A stretch of 64,000 nt of DNA from Paraphaeosphaeria minitans (GCA_015832175.1 WJXW01000009.1:1178001-1242000), one strand, 5' to 3'. Shown: positions 45,699-57,767, numbered from the stretch's first letter. A program made the numbers and translations. The notes: generated by a model not told the origin, from the letters alone.

Positions 45699-45820
45699 GT
45701 GCCTTGGGAGGAAAAAAACTGTGCCTTGGGAGGAAGACAACTGTGCCTTGGGAGGGAAAAAACTGTGCCTTGGGAGGAAAACAACTGTGCCTTGGGAGGA
45801 AAAAGCGTGTCTTGGGAAGT
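45699..45820 (+). repeat. 22-nt minisatellite, four full copies plus decayed ends
   Basis: Unit GTGCCTTGGGAGGAAAAAAC plus T-like ends starts at 45699, 45721, 45743, 45765 and 45787. The last copies decay to GTGTCTTGGGAAG. The purine-rich A/G half varies between copies while GTGCCTTGGGAGG is fixed. Confidence 0.95.
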
Positions 45821-46190
45821 AATAGTGTGTCTGTGGAGGCGGCTAGGTTCCGACCTTTTCCGATGCCTGTGCCTCTCACAGTCTCAGGTGCACCCTTGCT
45901 GGGTTCAAGGTTGATGCATCCCGATCCCCGCTACGTCTGCTTCCCCCGGCGTCAGTCCATGCCAACTGGACTGGTGGTTTTTCTTTGAATGCTGTTGGTG
46001 ACAAGTCGCGCGCTGTACAGAGAGCAGTGCCCTCGGCTCTCCTCTTCTGGCCCAACTTCTCCCGCCCGCTGACTCCTTTGCCCCAGCATTTGCCGTCTTC
46101 CGATAGGTTCTGTAGCCTTCGTCAGCCCATCATCGTCGCCGCCACAGGTCACCCTCTTGTTCCCCTTGTCTCGTCCCGCTGCACCTGTCA

Positions 46191-48331
46191 ATGCTGAGAT
46201 TAAATCCCTTTAAAGCCGTTACCCTCTCCCGGGCCTCTCACTTTTCCAGAATCCCTTCCTCTGCCACTGCTCCCCATCGCTTTCTAGCATCCATTGCAAC
46301 CACAAACACAAGCACAAACACAAACATGTCTGCTCCACCACAGAGGCCCAGTGCCACCAGGCATCTTAGCACCACGTGAGTCTCTCTTCCTGCCTTCGCA
46401 CCTGCCCAATTCGCTCACACCGTGCCTAGTGGTGGTGACTACGACATGGCCAACACGCCAGACGTCCGCCGCCAGCTCAAAACATACGGCCTGACGCCGC
46501 CCGCAGTCGAGACCCACGAGGTGCAGGCCCAGCGATGTAAGCAGAGCACGCACCGTAGGAACCTGCCATTGGACTGGCCGACTGACTCCAACAGGCCTCC
46601 GACTGCTCGCCATGAAGACGACGCCAATCGAGAAGTTCCAATACCTGGTCCACCTCCGCGCCACCAACGTCCACCTTTTCTACCGTCTGCTGTCGGAAAA
46701 CATCAAGGTACGCCGACGTGCTACTACTGCTTTCTCCTGCTTTCTCCTGCCTTCTCCTGCCCGCAAACGTGCATGCACTGACAATTGGACAGGAATTGAC
46801 CCCTCTCATCTACACCCCGACCGTTGGCGAGGCCTGCGTCCGATGGCACGAGATCTGGACACAACCCGAGGGCATGTACCTTTCCTGGAACGACCGGGGT
46901 CACCTCCGCGAGATCCTTGACAATTGGCCGCACGAGGTTGAGATTACCGTTCTCACCGACGGCTCGCGAATCCTGGGTCTTGGAGACCTTGGTGTCAACG
47001 GCATGGGTATTCCCGTCGGCAAGCTTGCTCTATACACTGCCTGCGCCGGCATCAGGCCTTCCGGCACTCTGCCTTTGACCCTGGATCTGGGCACAGGAAA
47101 CGAGGCTCTCCGCAACGACCCGCTGTACATGGGCTCAAGAACGCCCAAGGTCTCCGCCGCCGAGGAGAAGGAGTTCTTGGACGAGCTCATGACAGCGCTG
47201 ACCGACAAGTGGCCCAGGTAAGCATACCCTGTGCAACATGGCCAGATGCGGAAACTGATCGTGTGCAGCATCGTCATCCAATTCGAGGACTTCAAGAACC
47301 CCTTCCCCGCTCTCGAGCGATACCAAGACAAATACTGCATGTTCAACGACGACGTGCAGGGAACGGGCGCCGTCATTGTTGGTGGCTTCATCAACGCCGT
47401 CCGTGCATCCGGTGTGCCCGCAAAGGACCACCGCGCCATCTTCCTCGGCGCGGGCAGTGCCGGTGTTGGTGTTGCCAAGCAGGTTGTTGAGTTCTTCATG
47501 AAGGAAGGCGTCAGCGAGGAAGAGGCTCGCAAGAAGTTCTGGTTTGTCGACTCAAATGGTCTCGTCACTCTTGACCGTGGCGACAAGCTCGCTGAGCACA
47601 AGGTGTACTTCGCCCGCGATGACAACAACGGCCGCCAGTACCAGTCTCTCTCGCGTCTTATCGACTTCGTGCAGCCCACTATCCTGATGGGTCTTTCCAC
47701 CATTGGCGGAGCCTTCAACAAGGACATCCTTCAGAAGATGGCCAAGCTCAACGACAGGCCAATCATCTTCCCTCTGTCCAACCCTTCGAGCAAATCCGAG
47801 TGCACGTTCGAAGAGGCAGTACACAACACCGAGGGCCGATGCTTGTTTGCATCGGGATCTCCCTTCCCGTCTCTGGAGTACAACGGCAAGCTGCTTACGC
47901 CTGGCCAGGGTAACAACATGTATGTGTTCCCCGGTATTGGTCTCGGCGCCATTCTCTCCAAGTCTGTCTCCATCACCCAGGACATGATCTACGCCTCCGC
48001 AGAGTCCCTGTCCACCTCGCTCAACAAGCAGGAGACCGCTGATGGCTGGATGTACCCTGACATCCGCCGCATCCGCGAAGTCTCTGTTGTTGTTACCCGT
48101 GGCGTCATCCGTGCTGCTCAGCAAAACGGTGTTGACCGCGCTGTTGAGCTCCGCCAGCTGTCTGACGACCAGCTCGACCTGTACATCAAGGAGAGGATGT
48201 ACGACCCCTTTAGCGAGACCGAACGGACCATCTACCCCGTCACTCAGCCTGCGGGTAATGGTCACCACCCCTTTTCCAATGGCAACAGCGTCGAGCATGT
48301 TTCCAACGGCCTGAATAACGCGCACCTATAA
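46191..48331 (+). CDS. NAD-dependent malic enzyme, mitochondrial
   Basis: Five exons, 46191-46375, 46430-46536, 46595-46707, 46793-47217 and 47269-48331, give 630 residues. Malic enzyme converts malate to pyruvate and CO2 with reduction of NAD(P). The N-terminus is Arg/Ser-rich without acids (MLRLNPFKAVTLSRASHFSR), a normal mitochondrial presequence. Catalytic motifs are IYTPTVGEAC with the active tyrosine, ERYQDKYCMFNDDVQGTGAV with metal-binding acids, and the dinucleotide fold IFLGAGSAGVGVAKQ. The match to NAD-type fungal enzymes is by overall sequence style; cofactor is inferred. A second in-frame ATG at 46326 has a better context (A at -3) than the first and could give a form without the presequence. 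Confidence 0.95.
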
Positions 48332-49140
48332 TCCACCACCTCTGAGGTGAAGTTTGCATTTTGGCACACGTTTTCCGCCAAGTTTACTGCATTTTCGGTC
48401 ACTACCGGCGCCTGCCCCGTTTTGTTGGAAATAGACCGGCCGGTTTGCATGCCGAAAAAAAGTCCGGATGGACGTTCAGTTGCGATACCCCCTACCACCT
48501 TTCCGGCACCATCCTGGATCCACCCTGACACGACACCCTTTTGGTAGTTATGACGAGCGGATTCGCTTCTTGTTGGACGTAGCGTAGAATGCAAAAAATA
48601 AGCTTATTACATTACTAGTCGTTCAAACTGTGTCCAGTGTTTTGCGAGTGATGACGTGCACAGATGATTGATCCTGAGCTCAACACCACAACTCGAGACC
48701 ATGACAGCACAGCTGGGAATATCACCCGAGAGCAGCCTGCACATGACAAGTTGCCCTCGACGGCTTCCCCACCGGGCAGAGTAGGTACTGCACCCTTGCC
48801 GGACAATCCCCATATCAAACCGTAGATATAGCACCGCAACCCACGGTCCTGCGCCGTCAACACATAGTCTATCGAATGTGCATTGCATGTGCACTGTAAA
48901 CAGCACCCAGCCACAGACTACCTACCTACCTACCTATCTCATCTCCCCTCCCCCCCCCCCAATCAGTCCGCACCCCGTTGCCGATCACATGCGAACCGCC
49001 TTTGGACAACACCGGTCCCGTCTGCGCTCGACGGGTCTCGGCGCCTGCGTTGCCGCGGGAAGCGGAAAGGGAAAGCGCGGGTTCGGATCTACCCGAGAAG
49101 GCGGGAAGACTGGGCTGCGCTGCGGTTCACATGGTGGCGC

Positions 49141-49161
49141 GGGTGGGGGTGGGGGTGGGGG
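49141..49161 (+). other. Potential G-quadruplex motif
   Basis: Four runs of three to five G separated by single T bases (GGGTGGGGGTGGGGGTGGGG). This fits the standard G4 pattern with one-base loops, which form very stable structures in vitro. Confidence 0.7.
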
Positions 49162-49384
49162 TTTGCGGACTGTGGTGAGGTGAGGTGGCGTGCCGGGGGT
49201 GGGGGCTGCTGAGGGTTCTGGAGGAGTGGGAGTGAGACCAGAGGGTTGTCTTTTGAGATGTGATGAGGTTAGGTACCGTAGGTAGGTATTGGTGGGTCGG
49301 CATCGATCTTGAGGGTTGGGCTTTTTCGCGTGGGCTTGAAATAACGTGGTCGTCGCGATGATTTTTTGCGGCGCAAGGGATGTA

Positions 49385-49411
49385 CCTAGGTACCTACCGT
49401 AGGTACCTAGG
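49385..49411. repeat. Perfect inverted repeat, 13-nt arms, 1-nt spacer
   Basis: CCTAGGTACCTAC and its exact complement flank a single C. Each arm also contains the small palindromes CCTAGG and GGTACC. It resembles the palindrome at 41011-41028. Confidence 0.95.
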
Positions 49412-50853
49412 CAGTCGCGAAGCCACATTTTGCTCTCGGAATTCCTAGGCCCAGGAGGCAAGTTTCCACACATGTACACGCATTGCTTACTCTACTGTAG
49501 TCGGACCACCCGCTGGCAGACAGCAACAGTAGAGTGGACTGGACTGGACCTCGCGCGAATTATCTTTTCTACTTCCGGTCGGGGAGCGCTCGAATCGAGC
49601 TTCGGTGGGTCGTGAGGATGCGCTGCGTGAGGTTCAAAGCGGATCGTGGCCACCAACCCATCATCGATGCCGACATCGGGACAGAGAGGGTCAACGTGAA
49701 TTCTGTCTCGGTTCTCCTTGCATGAGATAGCTCCGAAGTGGATCTCTAGTGGTGTTCAGTGGGATCTGCGATACCCTCCGGGTAAAGGTGTTAGGCTGCG
49801 TCTGCGTCATTGCTTCCACGGTCCGAATAATGGGTATTGTTATGTGATACGATGTTAAATGCTCTAGGCTTCTTGAAGAAGATATCCATGCAAGTTGATT
49901 AATATGACAACACAATGGTCAAAAAGAAAACGGACAGTGAAGGCTGACTACAATCCCCTTCCGCAGTTCCTTCTGGAGCGACTACTTGTCTTGTCGAGAC
50001 GAGTGCAACCACGATTGTGATGCCTCTCAAAGCTCATCGACTGTCAGCCTTCGAAGACACATCTAAAGATGCGCACTTGGATTCACCTGCTGGTACGCTG
50101 CGCTGAGATGCCACGAGAGCGACTTCGTTCTTGCGAAAGAAGCGCACCTGCTTCATGCTTAGATCGAGTGAGCCAAATGAAGAATGTTTGCCACGCAACT
50201 TAATAGAGAGCACAACGACAATACTGATGTACGATTTATCTACGGGGAGCTTCACCTTAGCTGGTTGGACTAATTAAAGTACCTCAACTTAGGCTTTACT
50301 CGGCGTATGTGGTACCTGCCCCGTTGGCCACGCTACATGGACTCCCTTCGCGAGCATTTCGCATGGTTAGGTAGCCACCGGAACGGTGTATATTGCAGTG
50401 GTGCTCACAGCCTTCACCCTGGTAATCCTGGGCTACACATGATTGCACAACTTTGTGATAGCATTTGTGTCGCATCTGTGGCTTACTGACGAGAAGAAGT
50501 TAGTTAGAGTGTAAGAACTAGTACACTGGGGTCAAGAGGAGTCAGGCATCAGAGTGTCAGATGAAAAGCTTTCATCTACCTGTAATCCAACGCAGCTTAA
50601 CACAATAGTACACACGCAGATGCTCGGAACTCAAGCAAGCACTAAGGCAACAGGGCATCCGGGATGATATGATGTATTAATTTTAGAAACAATGCAACAA
50701 CTAAAAGGCTCGAGGCCAACCCGACTCACACGAATGCTCAAACGCCCAGCAATGCTCCAAAAATGCCTCTACTCGCTCCCCCAACGCCAAAAAAGAAAAT
50801 CTCCATCAACGCTCCAAATGCGCCGCCGCCAGGCGGTTTGAAAGTGAAAATGC

Positions 50854-53208
50854 TCAAATTTTAACAGTCAGCCCCAGCCGCATGGTTTCTACCGACTTCC
50901 CCCCAACACCCTTCAACATCGCCAGCATCTGCAGGTCATGAATCTCCTCATCGTCCATGTCGACTAAGCAGCTCACGATGGCATCTGCCTTTTTCGCGCC
51001 CACGCCTTTCAGCGCCTTGATCTGTGCGACGTCCTTTGTGTTGATGATCTTGAGCAGACGAGACGTACGAGGGGTTTGGTCTTCTTGATATGCCGAGTAG
51101 GAGGTGACGTCTTGATCACGGAAGATTGGCAGTTTTTTTGCCATTGGCTTTGTCTTGCGTGCCGGCTTCTTGAACTTGAAACTGGAGTCTGAGGCGTAGG
51201 ATTCGTCGTGGTCGGAGGCATCAACGGGTGCAAATTCGTCATCGTCGGTTTCATCCCCGGGAAAAGCTTTCCTCTGCTTGGTGGACAAGGGTGCCATCCG
51301 GTTCGAAGCATGGGCGAGTGCTGCATGCGTCGATGCAGACCCAACTTCACGTCGGCTGCGGATACTTTCTTCTAACTTGGCGATCTTTGCCTCCAGCCTG
51401 CTGTTACCTGGGAAATAAGGTAGAGCTAGCTGGAACATGCGAAGGGCGCTGACTTCCTCTCCGCGTGTCAAGTGCTGCTTGCCCATGAGCAAAAATTGCA
51501 GTCCAGGTCCCGACTTGTCATCGTCCCGAGCCTCGACACGTTGCTCTAGATCATCTAAACGTCTCTGTAGTTCTGCAGAGAGCGCAGGAGTAGTGACTGC
51601 CGCATCTTGCAAGGCCCTTTCCGCAAGCTTCTCGTCTATCCGCTGAGATATCATAGCCTCGATAGACTCCTTGGTCATGGCGTTCTCTAAAGAGCGTGCT
51701 CGCGATGCGTCATCGGCCGATCGGTATGTCTTGGTTGGCCGAGACGCAGGTGCACTAGATTCGGCAGCTCGTTTGTGAGTATCTAATCTTCGTACGCCTT
51801 GGTTCTGGACAGGCAAGTTAGATCCACGCACCCCAGGTTTACGGGAGTCAGAAAATACAGAGAAAGCCTTGTTGGGCTTTGTTCCCTGCTTCTTCTTATC
51901 CACCTCCTGTATATTTGCATTATGCGCAGCAGCGAGTGGTCTAAGAGGTTGTCGAGTGATGGTCGCACCGCCGATACTGCTTGTTGCAGCAAGAGGCTTT
52001 GCCATTGCACGGTAGATAGGATCGTTCTCGACCTCGGAAACTTCGATCTTTTTCGTTCGACTCGCAAAGTTGAGAGAAGCTAGGGTGTCTAGATGGTATG
52101 CTCGTGTGGGCGCGAGGTTGAGGATCATAACTGTCAGGCCACTGTTTTGTCCTAATGACAGAATGCGCGTCATCTTCGATTCGCGGTACGGTATCCGAGC
52201 CTGTTTCTTGTTTACAGCGTCGACACATTGTGCCAGAACGAATAGAGACTTGTTGATGGCTGAACTCTCCACCAGTCGCTCTTTATTATTGTCCGTTCGT
52301 CTGTTGTCTTCGGAACCTGCAAGATCTATGCACGAAGCGCGGCTGACCCGTATGGTATCTTCGGTGGTCTGGGTGATCTTGACGCAAAGAATGGCGTGCG
52401 ATCGCGACGAGTGCGCGTTGAGCTGGAATTGATCAGTAGGACCCCCTATATTTCGGCGAGTATATGCCCACCTTGGTTGCAGAAGTCGATCTGTTGACAT
52501 TGGCTTGGTCATATAACTGCTCGAATTCCTTCAACGTCGCGCAAGGCTTCTCAGTCAACCCAACAACAACAGTCTTGCCCTTTGCACTATCCCTGATGGG
52601 TAGCCCAGAGGGCGTTCGCTTCTCTGGAGGTTCGAATAAATCGTATACACGGTCGCAGTAGATCTCGAAGTATTCCAGTGCAACATCGACATGCGTCTCC
52701 CCTCCAGTATCCTTCTCGACCTTCTTACATCTCCGATATATCGCGCTTAGTAGCCTGGGAATAACACCCCGATCTGCCAAAGTCTTTCCACCTCGCATCG
52801 TGTGCGTCTTGCCGGTACCAGTGCACCCGTGTGCGAATATTGAGAGGTCGCTTCACGTTGTGTCAATCATACGCGTCTCAGATGTAGCAACATTGCGCTT
52901 ACAAGCCATTGAAGAGGTGTTTGACGGTTGGAGATACTGGTGTGACGATCAGCCCTTGTTCCATGCATGAATTGTCTAGGAGACCTACTCTCCGCGTCAA
53001 ACAATTCCTGCTGTGTAGCCTCCTGCTCGTAAACCGAGGAGAATTGAAAGCTGAAAGATTCGCTATCGGTCTTCGGGTTGGGTATGCGAATCACGGTAGG
53101 CCGTTCTTTGGTGTTCTCGTCTGTAGTCGATTCGGCGGTGACGATGCTGTCTTTGTCAAGCTCGTGCTTGAGCAACGGCCGGATGCGCGCGACGACTCGT
53201 ACACTCAT
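50854..53208 (-). CDS. Kinesin-10-like (Kid/NOD type) motor with C-terminal helix-hairpin-helix
   Basis: Four exons, 53208-52989, 52936-52903, 52850-52472 and 52422-50854, give 733 residues. The motor domain is N-terminal: P-loop HGCTGTGKTHTMRGG (about 92-106), switch I-type NAHSSRSHAI, switch II-type CIDLAGSE, and the microtubule-binding segment IPYRESKMTRIL. After the motor come a short coiled-coil candidate (RLDDLEQRVEARDDD) and basic, disordered sequence. Near the C-terminus there are two glycine-rich hairpins, LKGVGAKKADAI and LKGVGGKSVETM, matching the helix-hairpin-helix DNA-binding fold found in Kid/KIF22. Such motors bind chromosome arms and push them toward the spindle equator. Exons one to three were joined because they restore the P-loop and switch regions. 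Naming to kinesin-10 is inference from the tail. Confidence 0.92.
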
Positions 53209-54351
53209 CGCGAAGGTGAAGGATATGAGGGGGAGAAAGTGCCGTGGACAACGTCTAAGTCTACAAAGAAAAGAATGGCGCAACTACACTGACGTCGAGC
53301 TCAGGGTTCGTGGATTAACCTGGCGCGAGTCCGTGTGTTGATATGCTGTGGACCGGGCGCGTTGCCTGGTTAACGTCTCGCTAAGAGCGCAACACGTGAT
53401 GCTCGTCCTCCAAGGGCATCTCATCTGTGGGTGTAGGTTGAAACAGGTTCTAACAATTTGATGTCAAAGTCTGGATCATTCATCCAGATCGACATATATA
53501 TACAAAAGACTGGCTTCTTCGAAGTGGTCCAGCGAGCGTCTCGACGTTCAGCTGAGCTAGATACGCGCTAAGGGCATCGTAGTTCCTTCCAGACGGGAAC
53601 GCGAGCACGTCGATGTTGGCCCAATGCGAGCAGTATAGAATGCCTCATGAAGCCTGATCTTCGAAAGCAAGCGAAGGTTTTGTCTCCTGGGTGGGCTTGT
53701 CGCCGGTTGACGTCGTGCCGGACCCAGCGGGAAAACCGTTGTACGAGCTTCCGCTGAAAGACCTCCGTGCGGTCCCTCGGAAAGAAAACGCATTCAATAT
53801 ATTATGTGGCCGGTTTCAAGACCTATTTCGGGCGTAGGCGTGTATGTGTACAGACGAAATGAGGACATCTGGGCGTGCCGCCCGCGATGCGGCTCCATAT
53901 AGGCTCCACGCATCTGATTGGCCCACAAGGCTTCTGTACTTGAAACGCATGCGCTTTGAATCGAACAACGACCACCACTCGACCACTCAGATACATCCAA
54001 ATCCTGTACAACGTAGAGAAAGAAGACTTTAGCGACGATACTGGAGCCAGTACCGCCGTGTCCTCCGTGCTCGGGCCAAACAGCTAGTTGAGCTTCAAAA
54101 CTACAGGACAGACCAACTGTGAAATGTCGGTCTCTCGTAGTCTCGCGTCAAGAACGCGTTTGACACAGTCGCGATTCTCGTTCAATCTTTCTGTCTAGCA
54201 TTTCATTCCCTCGTCGATCGTTCCTCTTTCTTAATCGTGTGCTTTCCTTCAACTTTGACCTTCAATTATTTCTGCCCAGGCGCGCGGCTTCCCAAGCAGT
54301 CCCGATCTTCTTGCGATCTTCACTTCTTCGATCTACCTCACCTCCGAGAAG
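53209..54351. other. Intergenic region between divergent genes
   Basis: About 1.1 kb upstream of both the kinesin gene and the Ser/Thr-rich secreted protein. The right 250 nt are T/C-rich (TTTCATTCCCTCG, CTTTCCTTCAACTTTGACC) and probably the promoter and leader of the latter. No gene recognised. Confidence 0.55.
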
Positions 54352-55842
54352 ATGATCTCATCTCTGTTAGTATGGCTGCTGGCAGCATACTCTAGTCTTG
54401 TGGTAGCTGGGCCGTTGCCGCATCTGCGAAATTCATTTTCGTGAGTGTATCGCTCCCGAACTTAAGAATCTGGGACTGATTTACAAAGCACTCTACATTA
54501 CCTCAACACCTCATCGACTTCAGCGACCGCGTCTCAAAATAGCTTCACGAGTGCTTCTCATCCTTCTTCAGTAGCGACTAGTAGCACTGCAACACAAAAT
54601 GTGGAAGCCAACACGGCAGTGATGGTGGAGCCGATCGACCATACAGTCTTTACTCACACCGAGGCGGCTATCACCTTTGTCAACCCCAAAGGAGACCCAC
54701 TAGTCACGCAGCCCGAAGAAACGCTCCTTTCAACGTCTTATGTTACGAAGCCATCGTCTACAGAAAAACCGACCCCCAAAGCGTCACCGAGAGCTTCGAG
54801 TCTGGCCGCTCTGGAAACATCGACGAGTACAGAGGATTTTGGTTTCTCAGTGGAACCTAGTGGACGAACTACGATCAAGCCGTCGGAATTCTTATCCAGC
54901 AATGCTACTGCAAGTCGAACGACACCTCAAGCGCCGATGTTCACTTATGAGCCAGAAGACGCTACCACAGCTGGAGACACTTCACGGCCAACGATCACAA
55001 TCACAATCTCCAGCTTCACCACCCTCACTGCAGGTTTGAACAGTACCGATTCGCAGATAGGACAGCCATCTCTTCCAGCAAACACGGATGCGGCCCCAAC
55101 AACGGCATTGCTGCCGAGCACAACCGCTCTTTCGTCCAGGCACAACAATCAGTCCGCAGTGCCGACAGGAGTAGAGACGTCTTCATCGGCCAAGCGCACC
55201 TTTTTTGTCACTAGCACGGAATACGTTACACTTTTTCCTTCATCTCAGGCGTCCTCGAAAGCTGCAACCCAGTCATCTCAGCAGTCGTCAAGTGCAGCAG
55301 CATCCGAGCCAGCGATCCCAAACCTTACTCATTCATCTGCACCATCATCAACAGAACCCACAGCAACAGATACACAGAGTTCTTCAGTACCACCTGAATT
55401 ACCCACAAGCTCGCTGTCGCCGCCACCTATCATAGTAATCACTCCGTCAGCGGCAGAATCCTCCGAATCGGCAGCATCCAGCACTCAAGCAGCCGAACAA
55501 CCCAGCAGCGGCGGTGGCGGCTTCACCTACCCTACCCAGCAACCAACCGCAAGCTCAGATGCACCTTCAGCATCGTCTTCCGCGCCTCCGTCATCTAGCG
55601 TGGAAGCCATTTCAACACCCTCGGCCGTTCCAAATCCACCTTCAGAATCCGTGCCGGCGCCCACATCGCCTCCATCTTCATCTTCATCTGCGAAGCCTTC
55701 GCCAACACCATCATCAACATCCAGCGGCCCCCTGGTCGTTGTACCAATCGACACAAATCAGATATTCACCGTGACGGAAACGGTGACGGCAACAACAACA
55801 GAGAAAGAGACGGTGACGGTGACTGCGACTGTGACGGCTTGA
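54352..55842 (+). CDS. Secreted Ser/Thr-rich protein, likely cell-wall or surface
   Basis: Two exons, 54352-54440 and 54489-55842, split by a 48-nt intron, give 480 residues. The first exon encodes a signal peptide (MISSLLVWLLAAYSSLVVAG). The mature part is made mostly of Ser, Thr, Pro and Ala, with phrases such as SSSAAASEPAIPNLTHSSAP, the usual look of heavily O-mannosylated fungal wall proteins. One segment, FFVTSTEYVTLFPSSQA, and the end, IFTVTETVTATTTEKETVTV, contain the T-V-T-x pattern common at such proteins' ends. There is no hydrophobic GPI-anchor tail, so it may be secreted or bound non-covalently. No enzymatic domain is visible. Confidence 0.82.
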
Positions 55843-56362
55843 GTGGAAGGGATGGAGTCGGAGAGAACGTTTGGTTGCTACTGAATTTACTTTGATACCC
55901 ATAGTCCCAGAAGAGAGTGGATGTAATGCGTAATGACGAAGTAGCAGTTAGTACATGGGACATGTGACAAGATACAAACAGTGGATATTATTCAAGTTAG
56001 CTTGCATTGCATCTTTCTTATCTACTGAGCCACATAACTGAGAGGTATTGGACAGCTTTACAGGGCGCTTGAAACATCTCGGGAGGCGACATAGTCAAGT
56101 GTCATGTTTCTGCCAGTCCCGCAGCATTCATGCATATCAGAACAGATACACCCCTCATCGCACGTACGCATTTGCATATTTCGAGATTGATTGTTCGTGT
56201 ACCATTTGTCATCGTCAGGCTTCCCTGCGCCCTTCTACAGGGATGCTACTTCAGTCTTGATCCATGATTCGAGGTATAGAAAGCAAAGCAAGACACGCCA
56301 TGATCCGGTATCCCACTAAACCCATGCAAATCATCACGCCACATCCTTCGTTCCACGCCCAT
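55843..56362. other. Intergenic region between convergent genes
   Basis: About 520 nt between the 3' ends of the Ser/Thr-rich gene and uL16. Nothing recognised. Confidence 0.55.
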
Positions 56363-57122
56363 CTAAGCGGAGAAAGCATCTGGGAAGCGGCGGACGTTGT
56401 CGGCGAGCTTGCCCTTGTTGCCAAGGAACTGGACGTAGGCACCGTCGATCTTGATGCGGCCCTCCTGGCGCTTGGTGACGTAGTCCTCGCGGCGGAGGCT
56501 GGTGAAGCCCCAGTTCTTGGAGACGATGATCTTTTGGCGACCGGGGAACTGCATGACATTAGATATGTCAACGGGTACTTGATGCTCACACATACCTTGT
56601 ACTGGGATCGCCTAAGAGCCTCAAGAGCGATGGCGCGGTTGGTATCCCTCGTGCGGACGGACAGGATGATCTGGCCGATGTTCACACGGGCGACAGTGCC
56701 GTTGGGCTTTCCGAAGGCACCACGCATACCCGTCTGCAATCTATCGGCACCAGCACACGACAACATCTTGTTGATACGGACGACGTGGTAGGGGTGGGCG
56801 CGGACACGGAGATGGAAACCTTCCTTTCCGGCAGACTTGACGAGGTACTTGTTGGCGCAAATACGGGCGGCCTCAAGCGCCTCAGAGGACAGCTGCTCGT
56901 ATTCGTTGGAGACAAGGTGGATGCATAGCGGGAACTCGTCGGCGTTGGCCTTCTTGCGGCCAAGATCGAAGATACGGATCTTGGGGTCGGGGACACCACG
57001 GTTGAAGCGCGACTTGGGGTACTGCACAGAAATATCAGTCCTGCACTCTGTTGCTTCCAAATTTCCAACATACCGGCTTGTTCTTGCAGTACCTGTAGCA
57101 ACGGGCGGGACGGCGAGCCATT
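56363..57122 (-). CDS. RPL10: 60S ribosomal protein L10 (uL16)
   Basis: Three exons, 57122-57075, 57021-56596 and 56548-56363, give 219 residues (yeast Rpl10 has 221). The start [20 protein letters not shown] is almost invariant in eukaryotes, as are [19 protein letters not shown] and the end after [11 protein letters not shown]. uL16 sits near the peptidyl-transferase centre and joins the large subunit late in cytoplasmic maturation. A likely further intron lies in the 5' leader, 57248-57136 (donor GTAAGA, acceptor CAACAG), ending 13 nt before the ATG. It is in tandem with eL30, 645 nt apart. Confidence 0.97.
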
Positions 57123-57767
57123 TTGACTATTGATCTGTTGGAACAATGAGCGGAAGGTCTTCTGGAGCAGATACACCGAGAGCGTGATTTCTCAAGATCG
57201 CGGGAGAGCAGGTTTCGAGGGTGTGCAAGGAAAGGAAGCGGTTCTTACCCTACTGTTGGTTGTGGTGTGGTGGAAGTGGAGGCTCAAGAGAAGGTCTTTG
57301 AGTGTGAACGCCCGGTTGATTGGAAATCAGTGTGGGCGACGCTAGTCTACTTTGAGCTGTGGCGGAAGGTGCACATTGATGCAACCTTTCCTTCTTGCCT
57401 TAGTAATCACGTTCGACACTTGAAGAAACACCGTGAAATGACGTAGTTCCTGCCCGTAGAACACTTGAATAATCTTGCAATAATAAACAGTTCACATCGG
57501 CAGCATCTTGTTGTGGCTGAATCACTCGCGACTCCACTACCGGAGCAACACACCGTGCAGACACAGCACATCCTCGCATTTTTTCCCGCGATAGAAATAT
57601 ATGCACCTCAACGCCACCAAGTCATATTCAACACGAAGCAAACATAAACAGTATGTGAAGGTGACTCATTGTCTCATTGCTTTAGCCACTTTTGCATGAC
57701 TCATATCGTGAGGGATCGCACTCTATCTGCCTAAGCCGCCCTTTTTCTTGTCCTTTTGCACATGCAC
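57123..57767. other. Intergenic region, eL30 3' flank to uL16 promoter
   Basis: About 645 nt. The part next to uL16 contains a probable leader intron (57136-57248). Nothing else recognised. Confidence 0.55.

Larger units (their letters stand above)
44083..46190. other. Intergenic region with two minisatellites
   Basis: About 2.1 kb between the starts of the HAM1-like gene and malic enzyme. It holds GAGCTATGA-type short repeats near 44189-44217, a 42-nt minisatellite, a GGCACT run (45389-45411) and a 22-nt minisatellite. No gene with a known domain was found. Confidence 0.6.
48332..50853. other. Intergenic region
   Basis: About 2.5 kb between the 3' ends of malic enzyme and the kinesin gene. 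It contains CCTACCTACCTACC-type runs (48918-48938), a C homopolymer (48951-48960), a G-run cluster, and a 27-nt near-palindrome. Open frames are short; no RNA gene was found. Confidence 0.6.

Noticed and set aside
44478..45820. Possible CRISPR-like arrays
   Set aside because: The units are head-to-tail without unique spacers, no cas genes are present and the DNA is eukaryotic.
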